A DNA stretch of 64,000 nucleotides from positions 1-64,000 of the forward strand of contig CAWERB010000008.1 in the NCBI GenBank assembly GCA_963811335.1. The letters run 5' to 3'. Under the pieces are notes generated by a model. That model was not told the origin of the DNA. It ran no database searches and saw only the letters and a program-made list of their open reading frames with translations. The translations under genes and the position numbers were made by a program. Source of the DNA: Trebonia sp963811335. Lineage in GTDB: Bacteria > Actinomycetota > Actinomycetes > Streptosporangiales > Streptosporangiaceae. Numbering within the stretch: the stretch's first letter is position 1; each line of letters opens with the position of its first letter. This document shows positions 31,114 through 39,959 of the stretch, in pieces.

Positions 31114-31950
31114 CTACATTCTCACGGCCGTCCCGGTGACCTCTATGCCGGTCCCAGGCTCGGCCGGGATGCGGACGCCGATGGTTCCCGGACGTCCCAT
31201 GTCGCGGCCCTGGTAGATCGTGATCGTCGCAGGCACCGAGATCAGGCCGAGCTCCCGCAGGTAGCCGCCGAGGGCCGCCGCGGCGGCACCAGTGGCGGGG
31301 TCCTCCACCACGCCGCCGGGCGGGAACGGGTTCCTGGCGTGGAAGACGTCCGCGCACTCCCGCCAGATCAGGTCGACCGTGGCCCAGTCCATCCGCTTCA
31401 TGACGCCGGCGAGAGCAGGCATGTCGTAGTCCAGGTCCGCGAGCCTGGCGCGCGTGGTCGCGGCGATCACCGGGTGCCAGGCGCCGGCATACGCGGCGCG
31501 GGGCGGAATACCCGGGTTCAGGTCGCCGGCGGACCAGTGCAGCGCCGACAGGAGCTCCGCTAGCTCGGCCGCCGGAATATCCGCCGTCCGCGGTGGCAGG
31601 CTGACCAGCGTGGCAGTGACTGAACCGTCGGCAGCCCGCTGCGAGGTCACCGTGACCGGCCCCGCCTGCGCGGCAAGCCGCAACTGCCCTGTCCCGTGCC
31701 GTTCCGCGTGCGCAACCGCCAGGGCGATCGTGGCATGGCCGCAGAAAGGAACCTCGACGAGCGGGCTGAAATAGCGCACTCTGAAGCTTCCGTCCTCGCG
31801 CGGGGTGAGAAAAGCGGTTTCGGAAAAGCCGACCTCGGCCGCGATCCGCAGCATCAGGTCGTCCGCGATCCCGGCCGCGTCAAGCACAACACCCGCGGGA
31901 TTCCCTCCGCCAGGGGAATTGCTAAACGCGACATAACGCATTATCTCCAT
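31114..31950 (-). CDS. PhzF-family isomerase
   Basis: An intact 278-residue protein of the diaminopimelate epimerase fold. Signature regions: FSNSPGGGNPAGVVLD at the N-terminus, VGFSETAFLTP with the catalytic Glu of PhzF, FSPLVEVPFCGHATIALAVA, and VVEDPATGAAAAALGGYLRE near the C-terminus. PhzF of phenazine synthesis isomerises dihydro-3-hydroxyanthranilate; most relatives have unknown substrates, and no phenazine genes are nearby. It is downstream of the 2OG oxygenase on the same strand, 58 bp apart, so the two may act together. Confidence 0.9.
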   Translation of the reverse strand: MEIMRYVAFSNSPGGGNPAGVVLDAAGIADDLMLRIAAEVGFSETAFLTPREDGSFRVRYFSPLVEVPFCGHATIALAVAHAERHGTGQLRLAAQAGPVTVTSQRAADGSVTATLVSLPPRTADIPAAELAELLSALHWSAGDLNPGIPPRAAYAGAWHPVIAATTRARLADLDYDMPALAGVMKRMDWATVDLIWRECADVFHARNPFPPGGVVEDPATGAAAAALGGYLRELGLISVPATITIYQGRDMGRPGTIGVRIPAEPGTGIEVTGTAVRM

Positions 31951-32008
31951 TGCTCGACCATATCATTGCCGACAGCCCGGAGAAGCGTATTCCCCATTCG
32001 GGCGCGGC

Positions 32009-32872
32009 TCAGCCCCAGGCCCAGAGTTCGCCGTTGTCGGCGAACCCAAGGGAGAATCCGAGAGCAATGCGACGAGAGTCGCGACTCGGGCGGACGGCGT
32101 GGAAGTTGCGCGGGTCAAATAGCAGGCCCTCCCCCACGGTCGGCTTAAGCTCGAAGCATTCTTCCTCGCCTATCACGTCATCGGAGTACCCGTACGAGCC
32201 GGGCAACCGCTGGCGCTCATCCGCGGGGCGCCAGCGGTGCCGCCAGACGACGGTCTCGCCCCCGGCCTCGGGTACGGACAGGTAGAGGTTGAACGCGAAC
32301 TGGGCCACCAGGCTAACGTCGAGCAGGTTTCCGGAGAATTCCCTGCTTGCGTCGTCGAAGTGCACGATGAAACCCTGGTTGGGCTCGCGGGCGACCCCGG
32401 CGCCCATCTTCCGCCCGTCCCTCGTGCCCACCCGGACGGCATGCGGCCAGTGCGCGCCGATCGCCGAGCGGCAGAACTCGAAAGGATCGAAAGAAAGCCC
32501 GAGCCGCAACCACGCCTCATTGCTTTCCTCGAGAGCCGGCCAGTAGGTCTCAGCGACCTTGCCGTCGCGCCGGTGATCGCTAACTCCGACGCCGAACCGC
32601 ATGACCGGAGGATAGACGCGTTTTGTGCCGTAAGCGACAAAGGGAACCGCCGACAAGGCGCTAAGTACTTCGCCGCACTGTTCGCGAGGGAGCAGATCAG
32701 GGACCCGGATTGCCGCACACCGGCCGGCTGCCAGGTCCGCAATGCGATCGCGATCAAACGCGGTCGCAGTAACAGGGAAGAAGAACGCGTCGTGGACGTC
32801 AACTACGCTCACGTGATCACCTATCCGGCCGAGCCCGCTACTGCCGGGGGAAGCAGCTATTTCACTCTTCAA
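32009..32872 (-). CDS. 2-oxoglutarate/Fe(II) oxygenase-like protein
   Basis: 287 residues, intact. Iron ligands appear as FIVHFDDASREF (HxD) and the distal His in LFDPRNFHAVRPSRDSRRIA, where the following arginine would bind 2-oxoglutarate. Because the HxD aspartate is present, it should be a hydroxylase-type enzyme, not a halogenase. The N-terminal region (AAIRVPDLLPREQCGEVLSA) is like prolyl-4-hydroxylase-type folds. The start is uncertain; 32872 may be TTG. Probable small-molecule or amino-acid hydroxylation with PhzF downstream. Confidence 0.75.
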   Translation of the reverse strand: MKSEIAASPGSSGLGRIGDHVSVVDVHDAFFFPVTATAFDRDRIADLAAGRCAAIRVPDLLPREQCGEVLSALSAVPFVAYGTKRVYPPVMRFGVGVSDHRRDGKVAETYWPALEESNEAWLRLGLSFDPFEFCRSAIGAHWPHAVRVGTRDGRKMGAGVAREPNQGFIVHFDDASREFSGNLLDVSLVAQFAFNLYLSVPEAGGETVVWRHRWRPADERQRLPGSYGYSDDVIGEEECFELKPTVGEGLLFDPRNFHAVRPSRDSRRIALGFSLGFADNGELWAWG

Positions 32873-32978
32873 TGTGCATTGTTGCCGCTTTGCGGTGTAA
32901 CGTCAATTTAAGATGATCATTAATTTAGGGCGATCCGGCCTATTGGTGATTCACGTGGGCCTGCGGTGGCACACGTGC

Positions 32979-33027
32979 GCCCGCGGGGTTCTCCCGGGAG
33001 CCGTGCTCCCGGGAGAACCCCGCGGGC
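32979..33027 (-). terminator. Perfect 22-bp stem terminator of gpgS
   Basis: Arms 32979-33000 and 33006-33027 are perfect complements of 22 bp around a 5-nt loop CCGTG; the structure begins 9 bp after the TAG of gpgS. No U-tract follows. This is the most stable hairpin I noticed in the window. Confidence 0.88.
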
Positions 33028-33035
33028 TGACTTGA

Positions 33036-34040
33036 CTAGGCCGTGGCGGTGAGCGCGTTGCCGTCGGTGAGGCTGGCGAGCGGGGGGCGCTCGACGAGCT
33101 CGTTCAGGCACTCATCCAGGTGCAGGCCGGACTCCGTCGCCACCGCGTGCAGGTAGGTGTCCGGCTGGTGCAGCTCCCACAGGCCCTGCACGGTCTGGTC
33201 CAGCTCGTTGTCGAGCCCCACGGCCAGCCCCTCGCGGGCCGCCACGGTGCGCAGCACGACCGAGGACATCCGGCTCAGGCTGGCGAGCGACTGGTGCCTG
33301 TTCTGCCTGGTGCCGAGGTCCACCTGGGCCATGGCGCCCAGACCCACCTGCTCGAACACGTCGATCAGCATGCCGATCTCCACGCCGTAGCCGGTGAAGA
33401 ACGGGACCTTGCTCAGCACGTCGCGCCGGGCGGCGAACTCCCCGGCCAGCGGCTGCACGAAGCCGGCGAGCTCGGGGTAGAAGAGGTTGATCAGCGGCTT
33501 GGCCATCAGCTCGGTGACCCGGCCGCCCCCGTCGAGTATCTTTTCCTCCCCTTGCTTGAAAGGCCGCCGGAAGGCGGCCTTGACGAACTGCAGCTGGGGA
33601 TCCGCGAGCAGCGGGCCGAGTGTTCCGTAGACGAAATGCTCCTCGAAGTCGGCGGTATCGGCGTCGGCGAACATCACGATGTCACCGCGCGCTTTGGAGA
33701 GGGCGCGCCACATCGCGTCGCCCTTGCCCTGCGCGGGGCCGAGGTCCCGCATGAGCGCGTTCTCTGAGTAGACTTCGGCGCCGTGAGCACGGGCGATATC
33801 CGCTGTGCCATCCGGTGAGTCCGCGTCGATGACGATGACCTGATCGATGAGCCTGGTGCGGCCCCTGAGGCCGTCGACGACGGAAAGGATGGAACCGATG
33901 GTGCCTGCGACGTTGCGGGCCGGGAAGATCAGGGTGGTGGAGGGTCGCTCCGCCCAGTTGCCGCCCGACCGCCCGAGACCTGCGAAGTCCCTGTGGTGGT
34001 ACGAGCGCTGCTCAAACCATTCCCAGACTGTCATGCTCAT
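33036..34040 (-). CDS. gpgS: Glucosyl-3-phosphoglycerate synthase
   Basis: 334 residues, intact, start ATG at 34040 behind GGAGCAGGA. GT81-type glycosyltransferase with the Rossmann start TTLIFPARNVAGTIGSILSV, VIVIDADSPDGTADIA, the metal motif IVMFADADTADFEEHFVYGT, QFVKAAFRRPFKQGEEKILD and the acceptor-loop region TGYGVEIGMLIDVFEQVGLG. It transfers glucose from an NDP-sugar to 3-phosphoglycerate, the first step of glucosylglycerate and methylglucose lipopolysaccharide synthesis. The partner phosphatase (gpgP) is not in the window. Cytoplasmic. Confidence 0.92.
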   Translation of the reverse strand: MSMTVWEWFEQRSYHHRDFAGLGRSGGNWAERPSTTLIFPARNVAGTIGSILSVVDGLRGRTRLIDQVIVIDADSPDGTADIARAHGAEVYSENALMRDLGPAQGKGDAMWRALSKARGDIVMFADADTADFEEHFVYGTLGPLLADPQLQFVKAAFRRPFKQGEEKILDGGGRVTELMAKPLINLFYPELAGFVQPLAGEFAARRDVLSKVPFFTGYGVEIGMLIDVFEQVGLGAMAQVDLGTRQNRHQSLASLSRMSSVVLRTVAAREGLAVGLDNELDQTVQGLWELHQPDTYLHAVATESGLHLDECLNELVERPPLASLTDGNALTATA

Positions 34041-34289
34041 ATAACGACATCCTGCTCCGTTAAGTTGCGCCGAAGCACAAGTTGCACATGGCTGGGATCT
34101 CCGCCTCTGTCCGACATGTGCTACCCAGCGCAGGGGCGAGTATGCCGCCGGCCAATGTTGAGCACTTCCATAACAGCACTTAACGGTCGATAACTACAGT
34201 CTCGTCCGCCTTAGTTACGGAAGCCGACATAGCGGTCAAATAGCTAGATTTCCCGCGTTGGTTGGCGGGGGTTCATCTTGCGCGTCCCG

Positions 34290-35901
34290 CTAGATTTCAC
34301 CCTCGCTCGCCGCTCGCGATGCCAGCGCGGCCACCTGTACCCGGGAGCTGTAGCCGAGCTTGCTCAGGATGTGCTCCAGGTGCGCGTCGACGGTCCGCTT
34401 GGACACGACGAGGCGCGCCGCGATGTCCCGGTTGGTTAGCCCCTCGGCGACCAGGCCCGCGACCTCGCGCTCGCGCGCCGTCAGCAGGTCCCAGCGGCCC
34501 ACGGGCACCGAGGTGTCCGCCGCGGCGGCGAGGTTGCCGGCCGGCGGCGCGGCGGGGGGTGCGGCGGGCGGCGCGACGGGGGCGCGACGGGCGGCGCGAC
34601 GGGGGGGCCAGCCTGGGCCGGGACCGGCCACGACGGCACGTGCTCACCCGGCAGGTCCACAGCAGGCATGAGCCCGCCGGGCCGGTGGCCGCCGGTTACG
34701 TGACCGTCGGGTATGTGCTGGCCTGGTACGTGACCGTCGGGTATGTGCGGGGCTGGTATGTGACCGGCTGGCGCCTGGGCGCCCGTCGCGGGCGCGTGCT
34801 CGGCGCCTTGCTCCCTGACGATGGCGGGCAGCCGGTACCGCGCCGTTCCGCCGGCGTCGGCCACGCGCAGCACGACGGACTTGTCCACCAGGCCGACCAG
34901 CGTCTCAAGGACCTCGGCCTGGCCGAGCTCGGCGCCGGAGCCCGCCGCCTCCGCGGCGGCGAGGTCGAAGTCACCGGCGAAGACCGACAGGCGGGCCCAC
35001 AGCAGCCGTTCGGCGGGCGAGCACAGGTCGTAGCTCCAGCTGATGGACGCGCGCAGCGACTGCTGGCGGTCGCCTGCCGCCTCCCGGCGGCCGCTGGCGA
35101 GGAGCCGCAGGTGACCGGGGAGCCGGCCGAGCAGCTCGTCGAGGCTGACGGCCCGCAGCCGCAGCGCGGCAAGCTCGATCGCCAGCGGCATGCCGTCGAG
35201 CAGCTGGCACAGCCGCATGAGCTTCGGCAGGGTGGCGGCGGTGACCTGGAAGCCGGGTACCGCCGCCGCGGCCCGGTCGGCGAACAGCCGGACCGCGTCG
35301 CCGCCGTCGGCACCGGCCCCAGCACTGGCCCCAGCACTGGCGACCTCAAGCGGCGGGATACGAAAGACCATCTCGCCGGGCAGGTCAAGGGGCTGGCGGC
35401 TGGTCACGAGCAGCACCGGGCCGTTGCCGGCGCGCAGGATCGCGTCGGCGAGCGCGGCGGACGCGTCGAGCACGTGCTCGGCGGTGTCCAGGATCAGCAG
35501 CAGGCGCTGGTCACGTAGCCGGCCGCCAGCCAGCCGGCCCCCCAGTCGGGCTGCGGGCCCGCGGCTGGCTGGCCTGGCCCTGGCGCTGCCCCTGGATCGC
35601 GGCCGTGCGGCCCGAGCGCGGCCCCCGTCGCCCGCGCCACGCCGCCGGCGTCCCGCGCTCTGGAAAGGTCGGCGAGGTACACCCCGTCCGGGAACGCGCT
35701 CGCCAGCTCGCCCGCCACCTTCACGGCGAGCCGTGTCTTGCCGACGCCGCCCGGGCCGGTGAGCGTGACCAGCCTCGACTTGCCAAGCGCGTCCTTGATG
35801 GCGGCGGCCTCTTGTGACCGCCCGAAGAACCGTGAGGTCTCCGCGGGCAGTGCTCCCCCATGCGTCGTCAAAGTACTCGACCCTTCCCCCGATGCTGACA
35901 T
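34290..35901 (-). CDS. LuxR-family regulator with STAND ATPase, two frameshifts
   Basis: About 537 residues after joining frames near 35530 and 34600. N-terminus ETSRFFGRSQEAAAIKDALG, Walker A VTLTGPGGVGKTRLAVKVAG; GPVLLVTSRQPLDLPGEMVF; GMPLAIELAALRLRAVSLDE; winged helix; then a Gly/Pro/His-rich linker with degenerate HIPDGHVPGQ units (34690-34760); finally a GerE/LuxR helix-turn-helix, LTAREREVAGLVAEGLTNRD with IAARLVVSKRTVDAHLEHIL. The ATPase probably works as a switch sensing a signal. Compared with typical LAL or AfsR types it is short, lacking the TPR tail. It is preceded by parA on the same strand, with 129 bp between. Confidence 0.83.
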
Positions 35902-36030
35902 TAATACCTGCTGGGGGTGATGTCCGAGTGTTGTGCCATGCCGGCGTGGCGCGATCAGGATCGCGGCCCGCCGGAATACTCGCGCCTGGGGTCGGTAGTC
36001 GTCACCTAGTGACGCTCCGCCGCAGGCCGC

Positions 36031-36831
36031 TCAGCCCGCGCGGGAGCCGAGTTCCGCCCAGAGGGACCGGTAGGCCTTCGCCGCCGAGCTCGCCGGGGCG
36101 AAGACGGTGACCGGGGCGCGCTCCACCGACATCGTCTCGATGACGGACAGCGCGGGGATCGTGGTCTGCGCCACCTCGGGGCGCTCGGCGGACAGCCGCT
36201 CGGTGATCTCCCTGTGCAGCTTCTTGCGCCGGTCGACCATCGAGAAGAAGGCGAGGATCTCTGGCTTGTGGCCCTTGAACTCGCCGGCGAAGTCTTGGAG
36301 TTGGTCCAGCGTGCGCACGGAGAGGGTGGTCGGGATCAGCGGCACCACGATGACGTCGGCGGCGTGCAGCACGTTCTCCGAGACCAGCGAGACCGACGGC
36401 GGGCAGTCGAGGAACACCGCGTCGTACTCGGCCGCCAGCGGGGCCAGCAGCTTGGCCAGCTTGCGCGCGGGCTTACCGCCCGGGGCGTCGCCGCCTCCTC
36501 CGTCGCCCCCCTTCGCGTCGCCGGCCCTTCCGTCGCCAGCATTGAGCAGCAGGTCCATGTTCCGGTAGGTGAAGTCCGCGGGGATCAGGTCGAGGTTGTC
36601 GAAGTCGGTGCCCTTGATCGCGTCGTCGAGCGTGAGCCTGCCGCTGATGAGCGCCCGGCCGCCGCCCTTGACCTTGGGCTTAACCCGGAACATGAAGCTG
36701 GCCGCGCCCTGCGGGTCCAGGTCCCACAGCACGGTGCGCAGGCCGCTGTCCGCCGCCAGGTACGCCAGGTTGACGGCCGTCGTCGTCTTGCCGACGCCGC
36801 CCTTGATGTTATAAGTCGCGTATATCCGCAC
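36031..36831 (-). CDS. ParA-type ATPase coupled to CHAD gene
   Basis: 266 residues, intact. Deviant Walker A YNIKGGVGKTTTAVNLAYLA with the signature lysine, LWDLDPQGAASFMF (A' motif), AVFLDCPPSVSLVSENVLHA (Walker B) and VPLIPTTLSVRTLDQLQDF. A Gly/Asp-rich insert (residues 100-120) is unusual. There is no ParB gene or parS-like site nearby, so it is an orphan ParA, more like those that position cargo (McdA, PpfA, MipZ types). It overlaps the CHAD gene by 23 bp, a strong sign of co-translation. I infer that the CHAD protein is its cargo adaptor. Confidence 0.9.
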   Translation of the reverse strand: MRIYATYNIKGGVGKTTTAVNLAYLAADSGLRTVLWDLDPQGAASFMFRVKPKVKGGGRALISGRLTLDDAIKGTDFDNLDLIPADFTYRNMDLLLNAGDGRAGDAKGGDGGGGDAPGGKPARKLAKLLAPLAAEYDAVFLDCPPSVSLVSENVLHAADVIVVPLIPTTLSVRTLDQLQDFAGEFKGHKPEILAFFSMVDRRKKLHREITERLSAERPEVAQTTIPALSVIETMSVERAPVTVFAPASSAAKAYRSLWAELGSRAG

Positions 36832-38473
36832 TGGTCCGGTACCTCCCCCGCAGCAGCGCGGACATCCGGCGCTGCCCCTCCACGTCGGCGAACGCGGCGA
36901 ACCGCCGCCCGAAGTCGGCTCGCGCCGCGCGCTGCCGGGCCGCGAGTCCCGCCGTGATCTCTCCCATCGCGAGCAGCGTCACGGCGGGCGCCTCGCCCGC
37001 GGCGAGCATCGCGGCGGCGAGCGCCCTGATCTCGCCGATCTGCACCTCGGTGTCCTGGAACTCCCCGAGGCAGTCCTGCAGCCGCTTGAGGTCCGCGATC
37101 ACCTTCGCGTACGCGGCGGGGTCGTGCAGCGGAGCGAAGAACTCGAGGGCATACCGCAGTTCCTTGGCCCGCTTGCGCAGGTCATGCAGGCTCTCGGCGG
37201 GCGAGTCCGGGGTGATCGCCGCGCCCCGCTTGGCGACTCGCGTGAAGGTCGCCCTGGTGCGCTCCATGGCGAGCAGCCCCGCCGTCTCTTGTGATCGCAC
37301 CGAACGAGAGCGGCCTTTTCTGGCCGGGGCGGCGGCTTCCTCACGGGCCGCGACCAGCCTGGCGCGCCACTGGCTGGTCAGCCCGGTGAACCTGGCCGAG
37401 CGCAGCCCGCGGACCAGCGCGCGGAACTCCTTGCGCCGCCGCTGCTCCAGGTAGGCGCGGAACGGCTCAAGGTCGTCCGGCTTCGCCGCGGCCAGGCCGC
37501 GCGCCGTCTCCTCGAAGTCGAGCAGGTGCACGTCCAGGTCCCTGGTCGGCGTCGTGAGGTCGCCGACCCACTTGAACTCCGCGGCGAAGAACGCGAGCTC
37601 GCCCGCGCTCAGCCCGCCGACGGCGTCGCCGAACAGCTTGAGCGCGCTCCTGGTCCGCCGCACGCTGACCCGCAGGTCATGGAGGAACTCGGTGTCGGTG
37701 TCGGCGAGCACGCCGGCCACGTTCGCGTCGATGGTGTCGAGCAGGCGCAGCAGGATGGCGGCCGCGGCCGCTCCGGCGGGCATGTCAGCGGTGATGGCCG
37801 CGTCGACCTTGTTCGAGTAGTCGCCTGGGCGCCTGCCGATGGCGCGCAGCGCGTCAGTGAACAGCGGCTCGGCGGCGGCCCTGACGCCGGCGACGCCGGC
37901 GATCAGGCGCGCGGCGCGGCGGGCCTGGCCCAGGTAGCCGCGGACCTCGGTGACCGCGAGCCGGGGCGGCAGCGGCTCACGCCCGGCGAGGCTCGGGCGG
38001 ATGACGAGCAGCCTGGCGACCGTCTTGCCGTCGGCGTTAAGCAGCCGGTAGACGCGGGTCGCGGTGCTCGCGGAGGCGACGGGGAGCAGGGCGCGGGGCG
38101 CGGCCAGGCCGGCGATGCGGGCGCTGACCGGGCCGGCCGCCAGGCCGGCGGCCAGGTGCGGGCGGGATACCTGCCAGCCGGTAACCAGCTGCGTCGCGCT
38201 GGTGCCCGCCGTGGCCGTCCCTGTGCCGGACAGCCGCAGCTCGCCGCCGCCGCGCCCGGGGACGTATTCCAGAGTGAGGCCTGCCCGGTACAGCCGCCAG
38301 TCGAAGGTATCAAGCCAGGTCGTGCGCCGGTCCGCGCCGAGGGCCCCGGTGCCGTGGCGCTCGGGCCGCACGTCGAATTCTGTAGCAAGCGCCGCGAGCA
38401 CGCCGGCCGAGATGTCGTCCCATGACCGCACATCGTCACCGTCAGTCGTGAAGCTTGCCAGGCCAGGGGTCAC
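36809..38473 (-). CDS. CYTH-CHAD domain protein
   Basis: I take the GTG at 38473 as start because AAGGAG lies at the right distance; it gives 554 residues. Residues 1-190 are a CYTH-like (triphosphate tunnel) domain: TWLDTFDWRLYRAGLTLEYV and ATRVYRLLNADGKTVARLLV, though the ExExK entry motif is not clear. Two halves of a CHAD domain follow, with FLHDLRVSVRRTRSALKLFG, FKWVGDLTTPTRDLDVHLLD, and LHDLRKRAKELRYALEFFAP, KRLQDCLGEFQDTEVQIGEI. The regularly placed His, Arg and Lys on helices bind polyphosphate in known CHAD proteins. A PHO-box-like sequence sits upstream. Confidence 0.9.
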   Translation of the reverse strand: MTPGLASFTTDGDDVRSWDDISAGVLAALATEFDVRPERHGTGALGADRRTTWLDTFDWRLYRAGLTLEYVPGRGGGELRLSGTGTATAGTSATQLVTGWQVSRPHLAAGLAAGPVSARIAGLAAPRALLPVASASTATRVYRLLNADGKTVARLLVIRPSLAGREPLPPRLAVTEVRGYLGQARRAARLIAGVAGVRAAAEPLFTDALRAIGRRPGDYSNKVDAAITADMPAGAAAAAILLRLLDTIDANVAGVLADTDTEFLHDLRVSVRRTRSALKLFGDAVGGLSAGELAFFAAEFKWVGDLTTPTRDLDVHLLDFEETARGLAAAKPDDLEPFRAYLEQRRRKEFRALVRGLRSARFTGLTSQWRARLVAAREEAAAPARKGRSRSVRSQETAGLLAMERTRATFTRVAKRGAAITPDSPAESLHDLRKRAKELRYALEFFAPLHDPAAYAKVIADLKRLQDCLGEFQDTEVQIGEIRALAAAMLAAGEAPAVTLLAMGEITAGLAARQRAARADFGRRFAAFADVEGQRRMSALLRGRYRTSADIRDL

Positions 38474-38547
38474 CGCAACTCCTTCTTCCCAGCGTCGCTC
38501 ACTCCGATGTAGATTTAACCACAAATCTCCCGTAAGTGTACAATAAT

Positions 38548-38579
38548 GTTACCTTCTGTTAACTTTCTGTTCACCTTGT
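38548..38579 (+). promoter_or_regulatory. PHO-box-like direct repeats upstream of CHAD-parA
   Basis: Three consecutive units read GTTACCTTCT, GTTAACTTTCT and GTTCACCTTGT (starts 38548, 38558, 38569). The Streptomyces PhoP consensus is an 11-bp direct repeat beginning GTTCACC, so the third unit matches in full at its conserved end and the others partly. The element lies 75-106 bp upstream of the CHAD start (38473) and after the end of ribokinase (38605). It would make CHAD-parA phosphate-controlled. Assigned from sequence alone. Confidence 0.6.
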
Positions 38580-38604
38580 CGGGTAGCTTAATTGGTTTTG
38601 CCGG

Positions 38605-39576
38605 CTATCCGGTAGGCCATTCGTAACCAGTGGCGGCCTGCACGTCGGCCGGGCGGGGCAGGCCGGCCTGGGTGCCCGGCCGCGTCGCCGCGGTCGCGGC
38701 GGCCGCCGCGGCGGCGGTGACCGCTTCCCCCGGCGCGATGCCGACGGCGATCGCCACCGCGAGCGCGCCCACGAACGTGTCGCCCGCTCCCACGGTGTCG
38801 ACGGGTGTAATTGGGAAGGCCGCTACCGTTCGTCCCTGGTTGTCGCTTCCCTGGTGGTAGGCCGCGCCGGCCGCGCCCGCGGTGACCACGGCATTGACCG
38901 CGCCGGCCGCGACCAGGTCCGCCGCCGCGCGCGCGGCGGCGGCCAGGCCGCTGACCGGCCTGCCGAGCACGGCCGCGGCCTCCGACTCGTTCACCACCAG
39001 CCAGTCCGGGCGCCGTGCGACCAGGTCAGCCGCCCCCGGCGGCGCGGGCGCCAGGTTCAGCACGGTCAGCGGCCGCGGCTGACGCCCTGCGCACGCGTCA
39101 AGGGCCGCGGCGATCGCGGGCACCGGGACCTCGGCGCTGATCACCAGCACGTGCGCCGCGCCCGCCCCGGCACCCTTGCTTGTCGCCGCGACCTCGGCCG
39201 CGCCGACGTCGCGGTTCGCGCCGGGCGCCACGGTGATCATGTTCTCGCCCGCCTGGTCGACGGTGATCATGGCGATTCCGGAGGGCGCGCCGGGCACGGT
39301 GCGGAGCGCGGTGTCGTCCACGCCCTCGGCGACCAGCGCCGCCCGCAGCGCCCGGCCGAAGTCGTCGTCGCCGACGCAGCCGACCATCCGCACGCCGATG
39401 CCGGACGCCGCGCCGAGCCGGGCGGCGGCCACGGCCTGGTTGGCGCCCTTCCCGCCGGGGGCGAAGGCCGCCGCGCCGCCGAGCACGGTCGCACCGGGCC
39501 CGGGCAGGGCCGGCACCGTGACCGAGATGTCCATGTTAAGGCTGCCGAGCACCGTCAGCCGCGTACCGAGATCCAC
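38605..39576 (-). CDS. rbsK: Ribokinase (PfkB family)
   Basis: 323 residues from a GTG at 39576 (GGAG 9 bp before). The longer frame upstream is non-coding. PfkB signatures: LNMDISVTVPALPGPGATVL, FAPGGKGANQAVAAARLG at the N-terminus, and DTVGAGDTFVGALAVAIAVG at the C-terminus with the catalytic Asp and anion hole. NESEAAAVLGRP and TAGAAGAAYHQG fit ribokinase well. It phosphorylates ribose (or a related sugar) to the 5-phosphate. No transporter or LacI regulator is adjacent; the upstream region carries many short repeats. Confidence 0.88.
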   Translation of the reverse strand: MDLGTRLTVLGSLNMDISVTVPALPGPGATVLGGAAAFAPGGKGANQAVAAARLGAASGIGVRMVGCVGDDDFGRALRAALVAEGVDDTALRTVPGAPSGIAMITVDQAGENMITVAPGANRDVGAAEVAATSKGAGAGAAHVLVISAEVPVPAIAAALDACAGRQPRPLTVLNLAPAPPGAADLVARRPDWLVVNESEAAAVLGRPVSGLAAAARAAADLVAAGAVNAVVTAGAAGAAYHQGSDNQGRTVAAFPITPVDTVGAGDTFVGALAVAIAVGIAPGEAVTAAAAAAATAATRPGTQAGLPRPADVQAATGYEWPTG

Positions 39577-39626
39577 GACCGCACCGTACTCCTGCGACCA
39601 GGCGCCGGCGACCAGGAGGCTGACCG

Positions 39627-39945
39627 TAGAGATCCTGACCATAGAGATCTTCACGTTTTCCCGCCAACAACAGCAATCACAGAAATCTCTACGGAAGCGG
39701 GACCTTCCCCCGGGATGATTCGGCTGACCGTAGAGATCCTCACGAGTTCCCGCCGCAGGCCCGAAACCACGAAAGATCTTCACGTCCGCGCGACCTTCTC
39801 CCGGATGATCTTCGCTTTGCATAGCTGCGGCCCACGATTCGACCGCTTTGCATAGCGGCGGGCTGGACATATGCCGCAAATCGACAGTGATCATGGGCCT
39901 GCCGCTATGCAAACAGCGGTGATCATGGGCCTGAGCTATGCAAAC
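39627..39945. repeat. Cluster of short direct and inverted repeats upstream of ribokinase
   Basis: A GTAGAGATC-type string followed by TCACG and TTCCCGCC recurs near 39641 and 39728 with a downstream GACCTT-CCCGGATGAT string at both (period about 87 bp). Next, TTTGCATAGC occurs at 39816 and 39848 (part of an inverted repeat CCGCTTTGCATAGCGG, 39843-39858), then GTGATCATGGGCCTG + GCTATGCAAAC occurs twice (39887-39914, 39919-39945). The TTTGCATAG element thus appears four times, two in each orientation. This may be an operator array or the eroded end of a mobile element. Confidence 0.6.
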
Positions 39946-39959
39946 CCTTTTTCGCCGGG

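Noticed and set aside
31114..31950. Phenazine biosynthesis locus
   Set aside because: Only a PhzF-type gene is present; no phzA/B/D/E/G genes nearby, and most PhzF relatives have other roles.
36031..36831. Plasmid or chromosome partition system
   Set aside because: No ParB gene, no parS-like sites and no replication gene nearby; coupling to CHAD indicates another cargo.
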